Shown here piece by piece: positions 55,173 to 62,813 of a stretch of DNA of 64,000 bases. The notes below the pieces were generated by a model. It saw nothing but the letters and a program-made list of their open reading frames with translations. It was not told the DNA's origin and made no database searches. The stretch's first letter is position 1. Every line of letters starts with the position of its first letter. The position numbers and the translations under genes were made by a program. This DNA comes from an uncultured Microbacterium sp. (GTDB lineage: Bacteria; Actinomycetota; Actinomycetes; Actinomycetales; Microbacteriaceae): assembly GCF_900078385.1 (NCBI RefSeq), contig NZ_FLQR01000008.1, positions 309,076 to 373,075 of the forward strand, written 5' to 3'.

Positions 55173-55754
55173 TCAGCGGTGCACGCGGTACAGAAGGTGC
55201 AGCACCCGACTGCCCTGGATCACCACGTCTGGGTCCTCCAGGAGGTGCTGCGCGTCGAGCGAACCGAAGTAGCGCTTGCCGGACCCGAACACGACGGGGG
55301 CGACATCCATCCGGACCTCGTCGACGAGGCCTGCCGCCAGCGCCTGGCCGCCGACGTCGCCCGCGGCGACCTCGACGATCCGGTCGCCCGCGAGCTCCTG
55401 CGCCGCGGCGACGGCGGCCTCGATTCCGTCGACGAAGTGGAAGGGCGCCTTTGCGCCCCAGCCCCCGGGCGGGGGTCGATGCGTCACGACGATGACATGG
55501 TCGACCCCGGCCGGCGGCTCCCCGTCCCAGCCGTCGGTGATGTCGAAGACGTGGCGGCCCGCGATCGTCGCGCCGATCTGGTCCCAGTACGGCCGGATGT
55601 AGTCGTAGGACGTCTGCGACACCTGCAGCACGCCGCTCCCGTCCAACGGGACGTCGCCGCTGGTCAGCCAGTCGAACAGCGGCCCCGGCATGTCGTTCTC
55701 ATCCGCGATGAAACCGTCCACCGACACCGAGCCGTACAGGACCACCTTGCCCAC
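55173..55754 (-). CDS. RibD C-terminal/dihydrofolate reductase family protein
   Basis: 193 residues from GTG 55754 with GGGAG upstream. LYGSVSVDGFIADENDMPGPLFDWL at the N-terminus is typical of YwjB/YyaP-like reductases of the DHFR superfamily, and IAGRHVFDITDGWDG and VAAGDVGGQALAAGLVDE follow in the expected order. NADPH-dependent reductase fold; the substrate is unknown. Neighbouring folD may be coincidence because the genes converge. Confidence 0.82.
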   Translation of the reverse strand: MGKVVLYGSVSVDGFIADENDMPGPLFDWLTSGDVPLDGSGVLQVSQTSYDYIRPYWDQIGATIAGRHVFDITDGWDGEPPAGVDHVIVVTHRPPPGGWGAKAPFHFVDGIEAAVAAAQELAGDRIVEVAAGDVGGQALAAGLVDEVRMDVAPVVFGSGKRYFGSLDAQHLLEDPDVVIQGSRVLHLLYRVHR

Positions 55755-55879
55755 GGCGCTCTCCCTTGCTTCGGGTGGCCCCCATGGTAGCCAGTCGTGC
55801 GCGGCGCGGATAGGACGCGGGATCGCGCGGGGGAAGGATGCCGGACCGGGTCGGCGCGGGTCGGCGCGGGCCGGCGAGC

Positions 55880-56614
55880 TCAGGCCGTGAAACGCGCGAG
55901 GAACTCGCGGGTGCGCGCTTCGCGCGCGGCCCCGAACAGCTGCGAGGGCGGTCCCTGCTCGATGATCGTGCCGGCGTCGAGGAACACCACGCGGTGCGCG
56001 ACGTCGCGCGCGAACGCCATCTCGTGCGTGGCCATGAGGATCGTGGCGCCGTCCTCGGCGAGCTGCCGCACGAGCTCGAGCACTTCGCCGACGAGCTCCG
56101 GGTCCAGCGCCGACGTGATCTCGTCGAGGAGCAGGACCTCGGGGTCGGTCGCGATCGCGCGGACGATCGCGGCGCGCTGCTGCTGCCCGCCGGAGAGCCG
56201 GTCGGGGTGCTCTTTGGCCTTGTCGGCGAGGCCGATGCGCTCCAGCAGCGCCATGGCGCGCTCCTCGGCCTCGCGCCGCGGCATCCGATGCACGATGCGC
56301 GAGGAGAGCGTCACGTTGTCGAGCACGGACAGGTGCGGGAACAGGTTGTAGCTCTGGAACACGGCCCCGAAGCGGGCGCGGACGCGATTGGCGTCGACGC
56401 GCGGGTCGGAGATGTCCTCGTCGCCGAGGAAGATCTGCCCGTCGTCGATCGGCTCCAGGAGATTGAGGCAGCGCAGCAGCGTCGACTTGCCCGACCCGCT
56501 CGCGCCGATGAGGGCGACGACCTCGTGGCGGTCGAGGGTCAGATCGATGCCGCGCAGGACCTGCTTCTCGCCGAACGCCTTCCACAGCCCGTCCGCGCGC
56601 AGCACGGCGCTCAT
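55880..56614 (-). CDS. Polar amino-acid ABC transporter ATP-binding protein (GlnQ/HisP type)
   Basis: 244 residues. Walker A GASGSGKSTLLRCLN, Q-loop VFQSYNLFPHLSVLDN, signature LSGGQQQR and Walker B VLLLDEITSALDP. The LFPH and TSALDP forms are characteristic of the polar amino-acid class. Overlaps the permease stop by four bases (ATGA). Confidence 0.93.
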   Translation of the reverse strand: MSAVLRADGLWKAFGEKQVLRGIDLTLDRHEVVALIGASGSGKSTLLRCLNLLEPIDDGQIFLGDEDISDPRVDANRVRARFGAVFQSYNLFPHLSVLDNVTLSSRIVHRMPRREAEERAMALLERIGLADKAKEHPDRLSGGQQQRAAIVRAIATDPEVLLLDEITSALDPELVGEVLELVRQLAEDGATILMATHEMAFARDVAHRVVFLDAGTIIEQGPPSQLFGAAREARTREFLARFTA

Positions 56615-57462
56615 ACGATCGATCCCATCTGCTCACGCTCGCGCAGGCGCGCGGTGTACCAGTCCGCCAGGCGGATCGTCGGGATCGCGAGCAGCACGAA
56701 GAGGACGGCGGCCACGACGTACGGCGTGAAGTTGTAGCTCAGCGAGGTCTCGATCTGGGCGGCGCGGACCGCGTCCACGGCGCCCAGGATCGAGATGAGG
56801 CCGACGTCCTTCTGCATCGAGACGAAGTCGTTCATGAGCGGCGGCGTCATCTTCCGGAGGGCCTGCGGCAGCACGACGCGGCGCAGGGTGTGCGCGTACC
56901 CGAGCCCGAGAGCGCGCGCGGCGAGCCGCTGCGAGGGATGCACCGCCTCGATGCCGGCGCGGATGACCTCGCTGACGTACGCCGAGTACGTCAGCGTGAT
57001 CGCGACCGTCCCGAGCAGGACGACCGAGATGCGCTGGTTCAGCAGCGCCGGCACGCCGAGGCCGATGAGGTACAGGACGATGATGAGCGGGATGCCGCGG
57101 AAGATGTCGGTGTACGCGGCCGCGAGGGCGCGGAGCGGGAAGAAGACGGGGCCCCGGAGCGTGCGCAGCAGCGCGATCAGCAGGGCGACGATCGACACCG
57201 TCACGACGGAGTAGCCGAGGACCTGCAGGTTCAACAGGAACCCGTCCCACACGCGCGGCAGCGAGGACGCGAACGTCGCCGGGTCGAAGAAGCGCTGCTG
57301 CACCTGCGCCCAGCCGGGCGTGTTGACGACCGTGATCCAGACGATGCCCGCGAACGCGATCGTCGAGGCGATCCCGACGAGCACCGACTGCCGCGAGCGT
57401 CGCGCGCGGTACGCGCGGCGCTCGAGCTCCAGTTCGCTCGGCCGGAAGGACGGGTCGGTCAC
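56611..57462 (-). CDS. Polar amino-acid ABC transporter permease (HisM/GlnP type)
   Basis: 283 residues. A charged N-terminus, one leading helix, then the permease core with IFRGIPLIIVLYLIGLG and the coupling segment RAGIEAVHPSQRLAARALGLGY...VVLPQALR that defines this class. Pairs with the ATPase downstream and the binding protein upstream; the gap to the latter is 22 bp. Probably homodimeric, since no second permease gene is present. Confidence 0.92.
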   Translation of the reverse strand: MTDPSFRPSELELERRAYRARRSRQSVLVGIASTIAFAGIVWITVVNTPGWAQVQQRFFDPATFASSLPRVWDGFLLNLQVLGYSVVTVSIVALLIALLRTLRGPVFFPLRALAAAYTDIFRGIPLIIVLYLIGLGVPALLNQRISVVLLGTVAITLTYSAYVSEVIRAGIEAVHPSQRLAARALGLGYAHTLRRVVLPQALRKMTPPLMNDFVSMQKDVGLISILGAVDAVRAAQIETSLSYNFTPYVVAAVLFVLLAIPTIRLADWYTARLREREQMGSIV

Positions 57463-57484
57463 GACACGACGCTACCGGACCGGG

Positions 57485-58339
57485 TCACTGCAGCTGGGTG
57501 GCGCCTGCACTGAGCACCGAGAGCCACTCTTCCTTCAGGGCGTCGAGCGTGCCGTCCTCGCGCAGGGCGTCGACGGCCGCGGTCACGCGCTCCGTGAGGG
57601 GCGACTCGTTGGCGAGGAGGAGGCCCCACTGATCGGGCACGCCGGCCGCGGGGAGCTCGCCCACGAGGAATGCGTCCTCGATGTAGAAGTTGGCGGCGAC
57701 GTACGCGGTCGGCAGGTCGAGGACGAGGCCGTCGATCTGGTCGGCCTCGAGTGCGGCGCGGGCGTCCTCGTTGCTGTTGAAGAGCAGCGGCGCCGTCGTC
57801 GGCGCGATGGCCTGCTCGACCGTCGTCGCACTCGTCGAGCCCGCCATGGCGCCCAGCAGCAGCTCCTTCGCGCCGGCGATGTCGGTGACGTCGTCCGCCT
57901 TGCCGCCCTTGATCGCGACGATGGCCTGGCTGGCCTCGTAGTACGGGGAGGAGAAGTCGACGGCCTGCTCGCGCTCCTCGGTGATCGTGTACTGCTGGAT
58001 GTTGAAGTCGAAGTCCTTCGGCCCCGGCGCGATCGCCGATTCGAAGGTCGTGCGCACCCACACGACGTCCTCCTTCGCGAAGCCCAGCTCCTCGGCGACG
58101 GCGTACGCGACGGCCGACTCGAAGCCCTCGCCTGACTCCGGCTCGTTCGCGATGACGTACGGCTCGTACGCGGGCTCGCCGGTCCCGATCGTCAGCTTGC
58201 CGGGCGTGACGTAGCCCTCTTCGGCCGCGGGAGTGTCGGATGCCGCGGGCTCGGCGGCGCCGGATGCGCAGCCGGAGACGAGGAGAGCGACGGTCGCGAC
58301 GGACGCGACGAGGGCGGAACGCAGGACGGTGCGCGACAT
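57485..58339 (-). CDS. Polar amino-acid ABC transporter solute-binding lipoprotein
   Basis: 284 residues from ATG 58339 (GGAGG eight bases upstream). Lipoprotein signal peptide ends LLVSGC with Cys24. Mature part contains LTIGTGEPAYEPYVIANEPESGEGFE and DFDFNIQQYTITEER, typical of family 3 binding proteins with a preference for polar amino acids. The ligand (for example glutamine, glutamate or cystine) cannot be fixed. Confidence 0.9.
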   Translation of the reverse strand: MSRTVLRSALVASVATVALLVSGCASGAAEPAASDTPAAEEGYVTPGKLTIGTGEPAYEPYVIANEPESGEGFESAVAYAVAEELGFAKEDVVWVRTTFESAIAPGPKDFDFNIQQYTITEEREQAVDFSSPYYEASQAIVAIKGGKADDVTDIAGAKELLLGAMAGSTSATTVEQAIAPTTAPLLFNSNEDARAALEADQIDGLVLDLPTAYVAANFYIEDAFLVGELPAAGVPDQWGLLLANESPLTERVTAAVDALREDGTLDALKEEWLSVLSAGATQLQ

Positions 58340-58469
58340 GGATGCCTCCGGGAAGTGACGGGTGCGGCCCCGCGCGTGCTGTGCTGCGACGACCGCCTGC
58401 ATCCATCTTGGTCGCCCGTGAAGCGGCGCGGGTCGCCGCGCGACGGTTTGTTACAGCAACTTCATCCGG

Positions 58470-59021
58470 TCAGCTCTTGCCGAGATCGTCCAGCATCCGC
58501 CGCTGTTCCGGGGTGAGGCCGTCGCGCAGCTCCTCCCGCCCGATGGCCTCCTCGCGGGACGGGGCGGTCGGTGCGGTCGACCGGGAACCGCGGATGCCGG
58601 CGTTCGCGCGGTCGTAGAGACGGCCGGCGCGCGCTTCCACCGTGTCGTCGACGAGGTCGTAGACGATCCACGAGAGGAGCAAGAGCAGCGGCGGGACCAG
58701 CCAGCCCCAGAAGACGCCGCTGACGCTCACCCCGGAGAAGAACACGACGAGCGCCCAGACGATGAGCTCGACGACGAAGACGATGCCGTACTGGACGAAC
58801 TTCTCGCCGGCACGCGTCCGCTGCCCCGCCGACTTCGCGGCCGAGCCGGTGAAGAGCTTCGTGATGAGGGGCTTCAGCCAGATGGTCGCGGCGGTCAGGA
58901 CGACGGCGGCCCAGAGCGCCGCCCAGCCGACGCGCACCGACGGGAGCAGGAGCCCGATCCCCAGCAGGACGAGCACGTTGAACACGTAGAGGGAGGCGAA
59001 CCGCACGATCCAGGACTTCAT
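58470..59021 (-). CDS. Membrane protein of unknown function with four helices
   Basis: 183 residues from ATG 59021. Hydrophobic helices at about 6-24, 30-48, 77-96 and 102-122; the region after LKPLITKLFTGSAAKSAGQRTRAGEK is a basic loop between helices 2 and 3. The soluble C-terminal tail ends with REELRDGLTPEQRRMLDDLGKS. No family recognised. It runs in the same direction as the amino-acid transporter but 130 bp away. Confidence 0.65.
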   Translation of the reverse strand: MKSWIVRFASLYVFNVLVLLGIGLLLPSVRVGWAALWAAVVLTAATIWLKPLITKLFTGSAAKSAGQRTRAGEKFVQYGIVFVVELIVWALVVFFSGVSVSGVFWGWLVPPLLLLLSWIVYDLVDDTVEARAGRLYDRANAGIRGSRSTAPTAPSREEAIGREELRDGLTPEQRRMLDDLGKS

Positions 59022-59079
59022 GACACCAGGGTGGCATGGCCCGCCACCGGGATCCACCGGCCCGACGGCGCGGCCGGCC

Positions 59080-59874
59080 TCAGGCGACGGAGACGAGCTG
59101 CGTCAGGTCGTCGTTCGGGAGGACGTCGGCGACGGCGCCCACCTGCATCGAGATGAGGTCGGCGCGTCCGGAGAGGACGTTGAGGAAAGCGGTGTCGGAG
59201 GCGTCGCGGCCCGTGGCGATCCGGACGAGGGTCGACCGCGGTGCGAGCGTCGTGGCGTCGACGGCGCGCCACGCGCCGTCGACCCACCCTTCCGCGACGG
59301 CGTGGAAGTCCATCGGCGACAGTCCGGGGGCGTACACGGCGACCACCCGCGCGGGGATGCCGGAGGCCCGCAGCAGCGCGACGCACAGATGCGCGTAATC
59401 CCGGCACACGCCCTGGCGGTTCAGCAGCGTGCGGATCGCGCCGTCCGTCGGCAGCGACGACCCGGAGACGTAGGCGAGCTGCGTGCCGACCCATGCGGCG
59501 ACCGAGGTGAGGAGGGATGCGGCGTCCGGGGCCGCGCTGAACTCCGCGTTCGCGGTGGGGGCCAGGGAGTCGGACTCGGCATACCGGCTCGGGCGACGGT
59601 AGATCAGCAGCTCGGTCTCGCCCGACTCGAGCGGCGCCGCGGCGCCGTCGATCGAGGCCGTGTAGGCCACGATCAGTTCGCCCGCAGCGCTGCGGATCCG
59701 GTGGAGGCGCCCGCCGTGCGCGTCGGGCAGTTCGGCGACGTCGACCGGCACGCCGTCGAGCGTCGCGGTGAACGACTCCGTCGCGCGGTACAGGCTGCTC
59801 ACCGCGATGGCGAACACCAGGTCGGCGGGCTCGGTGACGTTCACGACTATGCGGCTGGAGACATCCCTCTTCAT
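59080..59874 (-). CDS. Transglutaminase-like cysteine protease superfamily protein
   Basis: 264 residues from ATG 59874; a longer frame to 60105 crosses a tandem repeat and is unlikely. The catalytic triad is visible as Cys157 in RQGVCRDYAHLC, His191 in MDFHAVAE and Asp206 in AVDATTLAP. An N-terminal beta-rich domain precedes it. Similar proteins are often encoded with circularly permuted ATP-grasp genes, but none is nearby. No signal peptide; the target protein is unknown. Confidence 0.85.
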   Translation of the reverse strand: MKRDVSSRIVVNVTEPADLVFAIAVSSLYRATESFTATLDGVPVDVAELPDAHGGRLHRIRSAAGELIVAYTASIDGAAAPLESGETELLIYRRPSRYAESDSLAPTANAEFSAAPDAASLLTSVAAWVGTQLAYVSGSSLPTDGAIRTLLNRQGVCRDYAHLCVALLRASGIPARVVAVYAPGLSPMDFHAVAEGWVDGAWRAVDATTLAPRSTLVRIATGRDASDTAFLNVLSGRADLISMQVGAVADVLPNDDLTQLVSVA

Positions 59875-59918
59875 CGACCCAGCCTGACAGACGGATGCGT
59901 CGCGCGGGTCACGGCGCC

Positions 59919-59979
59919 GTGTCGTCCAGAAGCGGTGTCGTCCAGAAGCCGTGTCCAGAGGATGTGTCGTCCAGAAGAT
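59919..59979. repeat. Short tandem repeat (unit GTGTCGTCCAGAAGC)
   Basis: Two 16-bp units (59919-59934, 59935-59950), a shortened 13-bp unit (59951-59963) and a fourth unit (59964-59979) stand in the gap between the transglutaminase-like gene and hpaI. Copy-number variation between strains is plausible. Confidence 0.75.
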
Positions 59980-59986
59980 GCGAGGT

Positions 59987-60784
59987 TCAGTACGACGCGC
60001 GGTCGTCGGTCTCCCCGGGCCCGACCCACCGCGCCGCGAGCGCCTCGGACCCCCGGGCCAGCAGGGCGACGTCGGCCCCGACGAGGACGAAGGAGGCGCC
60101 GGCATCGAGGTAGCCCTGGGCGACGGCCGGGTCGAAGGCGTTGACGCCGACCGGCTTGCCCGCCGCGCGGACGGCGTCGAACGTGCGGATGACGGCCGCC
60201 GTCACCTCCGGATGCGACTGCTGCCCGAGGAACCCCATCGAGGCGGCGAGGTCGGAGGGCCCGACGAACACGCCGTCGACGCCGTCCACCGCGGCGATCT
60301 CACCCGCGGCCTCGACGGCCGCCGCGGTCTCGACCTGCACGAACAGCGACACGAGCGCGTCGGCGTTCGGCAGGTAGTCCTCGACGCGGTTCCACCGCGC
60401 CGAGCGCGCGAGGGCCGACCCGACGCCGCGGCGACCGCGCGGCGGGTACCGGACGGCCGCGACTACGTCCTCGGCTTCGGCGGCCGAGGAGACCATCGGC
60501 ACGAGGAGGTTCTGGGCGCCGAGATCGAGGACCTGTTTGATGGTCACGGTCTCGCCGAACGGCACGCGCACGACGGGGGTCGTGTCGTAGGCGGCGACGG
60601 CCTGCAGCTGCGCGAGCGTTGACTCGAGCGAGTTCGGCGAGTGCTCCATGTCGATGAGCATCCAGTCCATCCCGGCGCCCGCGAGGATCTCGGCGACGAG
60701 GGGCGAGCCGGAGCACGCCCAGACTCCCGCGAGCGGACGGGATGCCGTGGCGAGCGCGTCGCGGAAGGTCATCGGAAGCTGCAT
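59987..60784 (-). CDS. hpaI: HpcH/HpaI aldolase (4-hydroxy-2-oxoheptanedioate aldolase)
   Basis: 265 residues from ATG 60784; an ATG at 60772 overlaps the upstream stop (ATGA) and is also possible. The class II aldolase features are LIDMEHSPN, VRVPFG, the MVSSAAEAE turn, FVQVETAAAVE and a FVGPSDLAAS metal-site loop. It splits 2,4-dihydroxyhept-2-ene-1,7-dioate to pyruvate and succinic semialdehyde, the last step of homoprotocatechuate meta-cleavage. Position after hpaH fits this. Confidence 0.9.
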   Translation of the reverse strand: MQLPMTFRDALATASRPLAGVWACSGSPLVAEILAGAGMDWMLIDMEHSPNSLESTLAQLQAVAAYDTTPVVRVPFGETVTIKQVLDLGAQNLLVPMVSSAAEAEDVVAAVRYPPRGRRGVGSALARSARWNRVEDYLPNADALVSLFVQVETAAAVEAAGEIAAVDGVDGVFVGPSDLAASMGFLGQQSHPEVTAAVIRTFDAVRAAGKPVGVNAFDPAVAQGYLDAGASFVLVGADVALLARGSEALAARWVGPGETDDRASY

Positions 60785-61554
60785 GTGATGGTTCCCATCG
60801 GTCCGTAGTCGCACAGCACGCTGTCGCCCGGCGAGACCCACATGGGCCGCGTGAACGAGCCGGCGAGGATGATCTCCCCGGCCTCGAGCCGGTCGCCGTG
60901 CTGATGCACCTTGTTCGCGAGCCATGCGACGCCGGTGGCGGGATGGTTGAGCACGCCCGCCGCGACACCGGTCTCCTCGATGGTCTCGTTGCGGTAGAGC
61001 AGCGCCGACACCCAGCGGAGGTCGATCTGGTCGGGCCGCATCGGGATGCCGCCGAGCACCATCCCGCCGTACGCGGCGTTGTCGCTGATCGTGTCGACGA
61101 TCGTCCGGCCCTCGAGCTCGATGTGCGAGTTCAGCACCTCGAGCGCGGGGGTGACGTATTCGGTGGCCCGCAGCACGTCGAAGAGCGAGCAGTCCGGCCC
61201 CTCGAGAGGCGCGTTCAGGACGAACGCGAGCTCGACCTCGATGCGCACGTTCGAGAACGCGTCGTGCGGGATGACGGCGCCGCTCTGCCAGACCGTGTCG
61301 TCGAACATGACGCCGTAGTCGGGCTCGGTGATGCCCGTCGCCTGCTGCATCGCCCTCGAGGTGAGCCCGATCTTCCGACCCACGAGCCGGCGGCCATCCG
61401 CGATCATCCGGTCGCGCCAGACGCCCTGGATCGCGTACGAGTCCTCGACGGTGGCATCCGGGTAGCGCGCCGTGATCCGCGGGATCACGCCGTGTGTGCG
61501 GTCGGCTTCGGCGAGCTCGTCGGCGATCGCCGCGATCGTGGCCGCATCCAGCAT
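60769..61554 (-). CDS. hpaH: 2-oxo-hept-4-ene-1,7-dioate hydratase
   Basis: 261 residues, typical length. Family blocks: GRKIGLTSRAMQQATGI, EPDYGVMFDDTVW, VEVELAFVL-like IEVELAFVL with the metal-binding Glu residues, and GSFTRPMWVSPGDSV near the C-terminus. It hydrates the dienol intermediate produced after decarboxylation of the ring-cleavage product. Overlaps hpaI at the 3' side. The decarboxylase/isomerase HpaG is not seen in the window. Confidence 0.9.
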   Translation of the reverse strand: MLDAATIAAIADELAEADRTHGVIPRITARYPDATVEDSYAIQGVWRDRMIADGRRLVGRKIGLTSRAMQQATGITEPDYGVMFDDTVWQSGAVIPHDAFSNVRIEVELAFVLNAPLEGPDCSLFDVLRATEYVTPALEVLNSHIELEGRTIVDTISDNAAYGGMVLGGIPMRPDQIDLRWVSALLYRNETIEETGVAAGVLNHPATGVAWLANKVHQHGDRLEAGEIILAGSFTRPMWVSPGDSVLCDYGPMGTITCSFR

Positions 61555-61596
61555 CCGTTCCTCCTTCGTCGTGTTCAGGCTAGGGCCGGGTCCGGC

Positions 61597-62763
61597 TCAG
61601 AGCTGGTTGCCGAGCTTGTACTCGCCCTGCTTCCACTCCGGCATCGACGCCGTGCCCTCGTCGGGGCGGGTGTAGGAGAACCCGTCGGCGCCGATCGTGA
61701 CGGCCATCTCGGACGCGTCGGTGCGGGCGATGACCTCCTTCGGGTTGCCGTCGAGGTCGAGGACGAGCGAGGCCTCCGTGTACCAGGACGGCACGACGGG
61801 GGTGCCCCACCAGTCGCGGCGCTGGTTGTCGTGCACGTCCCACGTGACGACCGGGTTGTCGGGGTCGCCCGTGTAGTAGTCCTGCGTGTAGATCTCCACG
61901 CGGTGCCCGTCGGGGTCGCGGAGGTAGAGGTAGAACGCGTTGGAGACGCCGTGCCGGCCGGGGCCGCGTTCGATCCGGTCCGACATGCGGAGGGCGCCGA
62001 GCTTGTCGCAGATGGCGAGGATGTTGTGCTTCTCGTGGGTCGCGAAAGCGACGTGGTGCATGCGCGGGCCGTCGCCGCCGGTCATGGCGGTGTCGTGCAC
62101 GGTGGGCTTGCGGCGCATCCATGCGGCGTAGACGGTGCCGCTCTCGTCCTGGATGTCCTCCGTCACGCGGAAGCCGAGGCTCTGCATGAAGTTGACGGCG
62201 CGGGGCACGTCGGGGGTCACCTGGTTGAAGTGGTCCAGGCGCACGAGCTCGCCCGGCGAGTGCAGGTCGTAGCGCCAGGAGAGGCGCTCGACGTGCTCGG
62301 TCTGGAAGAAGAACTCGTACGGGAAGCCCAGCGGGTCCTCGACGCGCACGGAGTCGCCGATGCCCTTCGTGAAGCCGTTCGGGCTGCGCTCGACGCGGCA
62401 GCCGAGTTCGGTGTAGAACGCGACGGCCTTGTCGAGGTCCTCGGGTGTGCGCACGCGGTAGGAGAACGCGGCGACGGCGGCGACGGGACCCGCCCGCAGC
62501 ACGAGGTTGTGGTGGATGAACTCCTCCGTCGAGCGGAGGTAGACGGCGTCCGCATCCTCCTCGGTCACGTGCAGCCCCAGCACGTCGACGTAGAACGCGC
62601 GGGAGACCGCGAGGTCGGTGACGACGAGCTCCATGTACGCGCAGCGGAGGATGTCCGGCGCCGGCACGGACGGCGTCGGGATGGGGTTGTCGCTGCGGAT
62701 CGGCGCCTCCTGCGAGACGTAGAAGCCCGAGGAGGTGAGGGTGCGGTCATCGATGTGGGTCAT
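61597..62763 (-). CDS. hpaD: 3,4-dihydroxyphenylacetate 2,3-dioxygenase (extradiol)
   Basis: 388 residues from ATG 62763. It is the type I extradiol (vicinal oxygen chelate) form described from Brevibacterium fuscum and unlike the LigB-type HpaD of E. coli. Metal-ligand candidates are His178 in LDHFNQ, His236/His237 in MHHVAF and Glu290 in VEIYTQDYY. PTVHDTA between them holds the acid/base His. Cleaves homoprotocatechuate to 5-carboxymethyl-2-hydroxymuconate semialdehyde. The gap to hpaE is about 50 bp. Confidence 0.92.
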   Translation of the reverse strand: MTHIDDRTLTSSGFYVSQEAPIRSDNPIPTPSVPAPDILRCAYMELVVTDLAVSRAFYVDVLGLHVTEEDADAVYLRSTEEFIHHNLVLRAGPVAAVAAFSYRVRTPEDLDKAVAFYTELGCRVERSPNGFTKGIGDSVRVEDPLGFPYEFFFQTEHVERLSWRYDLHSPGELVRLDHFNQVTPDVPRAVNFMQSLGFRVTEDIQDESGTVYAAWMRRKPTVHDTAMTGGDGPRMHHVAFATHEKHNILAICDKLGALRMSDRIERGPGRHGVSNAFYLYLRDPDGHRVEIYTQDYYTGDPDNPVVTWDVHDNQRRDWWGTPVVPSWYTEASLVLDLDGNPKEVIARTDASEMAVTIGADGFSYTRPDEGTASMPEWKQGEYKLGNQL

Positions 62764-62813
62764 GTCAGCGTCCTTGCGTCGTGATCGTGCTGATGGGTCG
62801 GTGAGGAGGGGTC

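Noticed and set aside
60742..62784. 680-codon plus-strand frame across the hpa genes
   Set aside because: It is the antisense of hpaI, hpaH and hpaD, which carry clear family motifs; its translation is Val/Asp/Arg-rich and has no recognisable domain.
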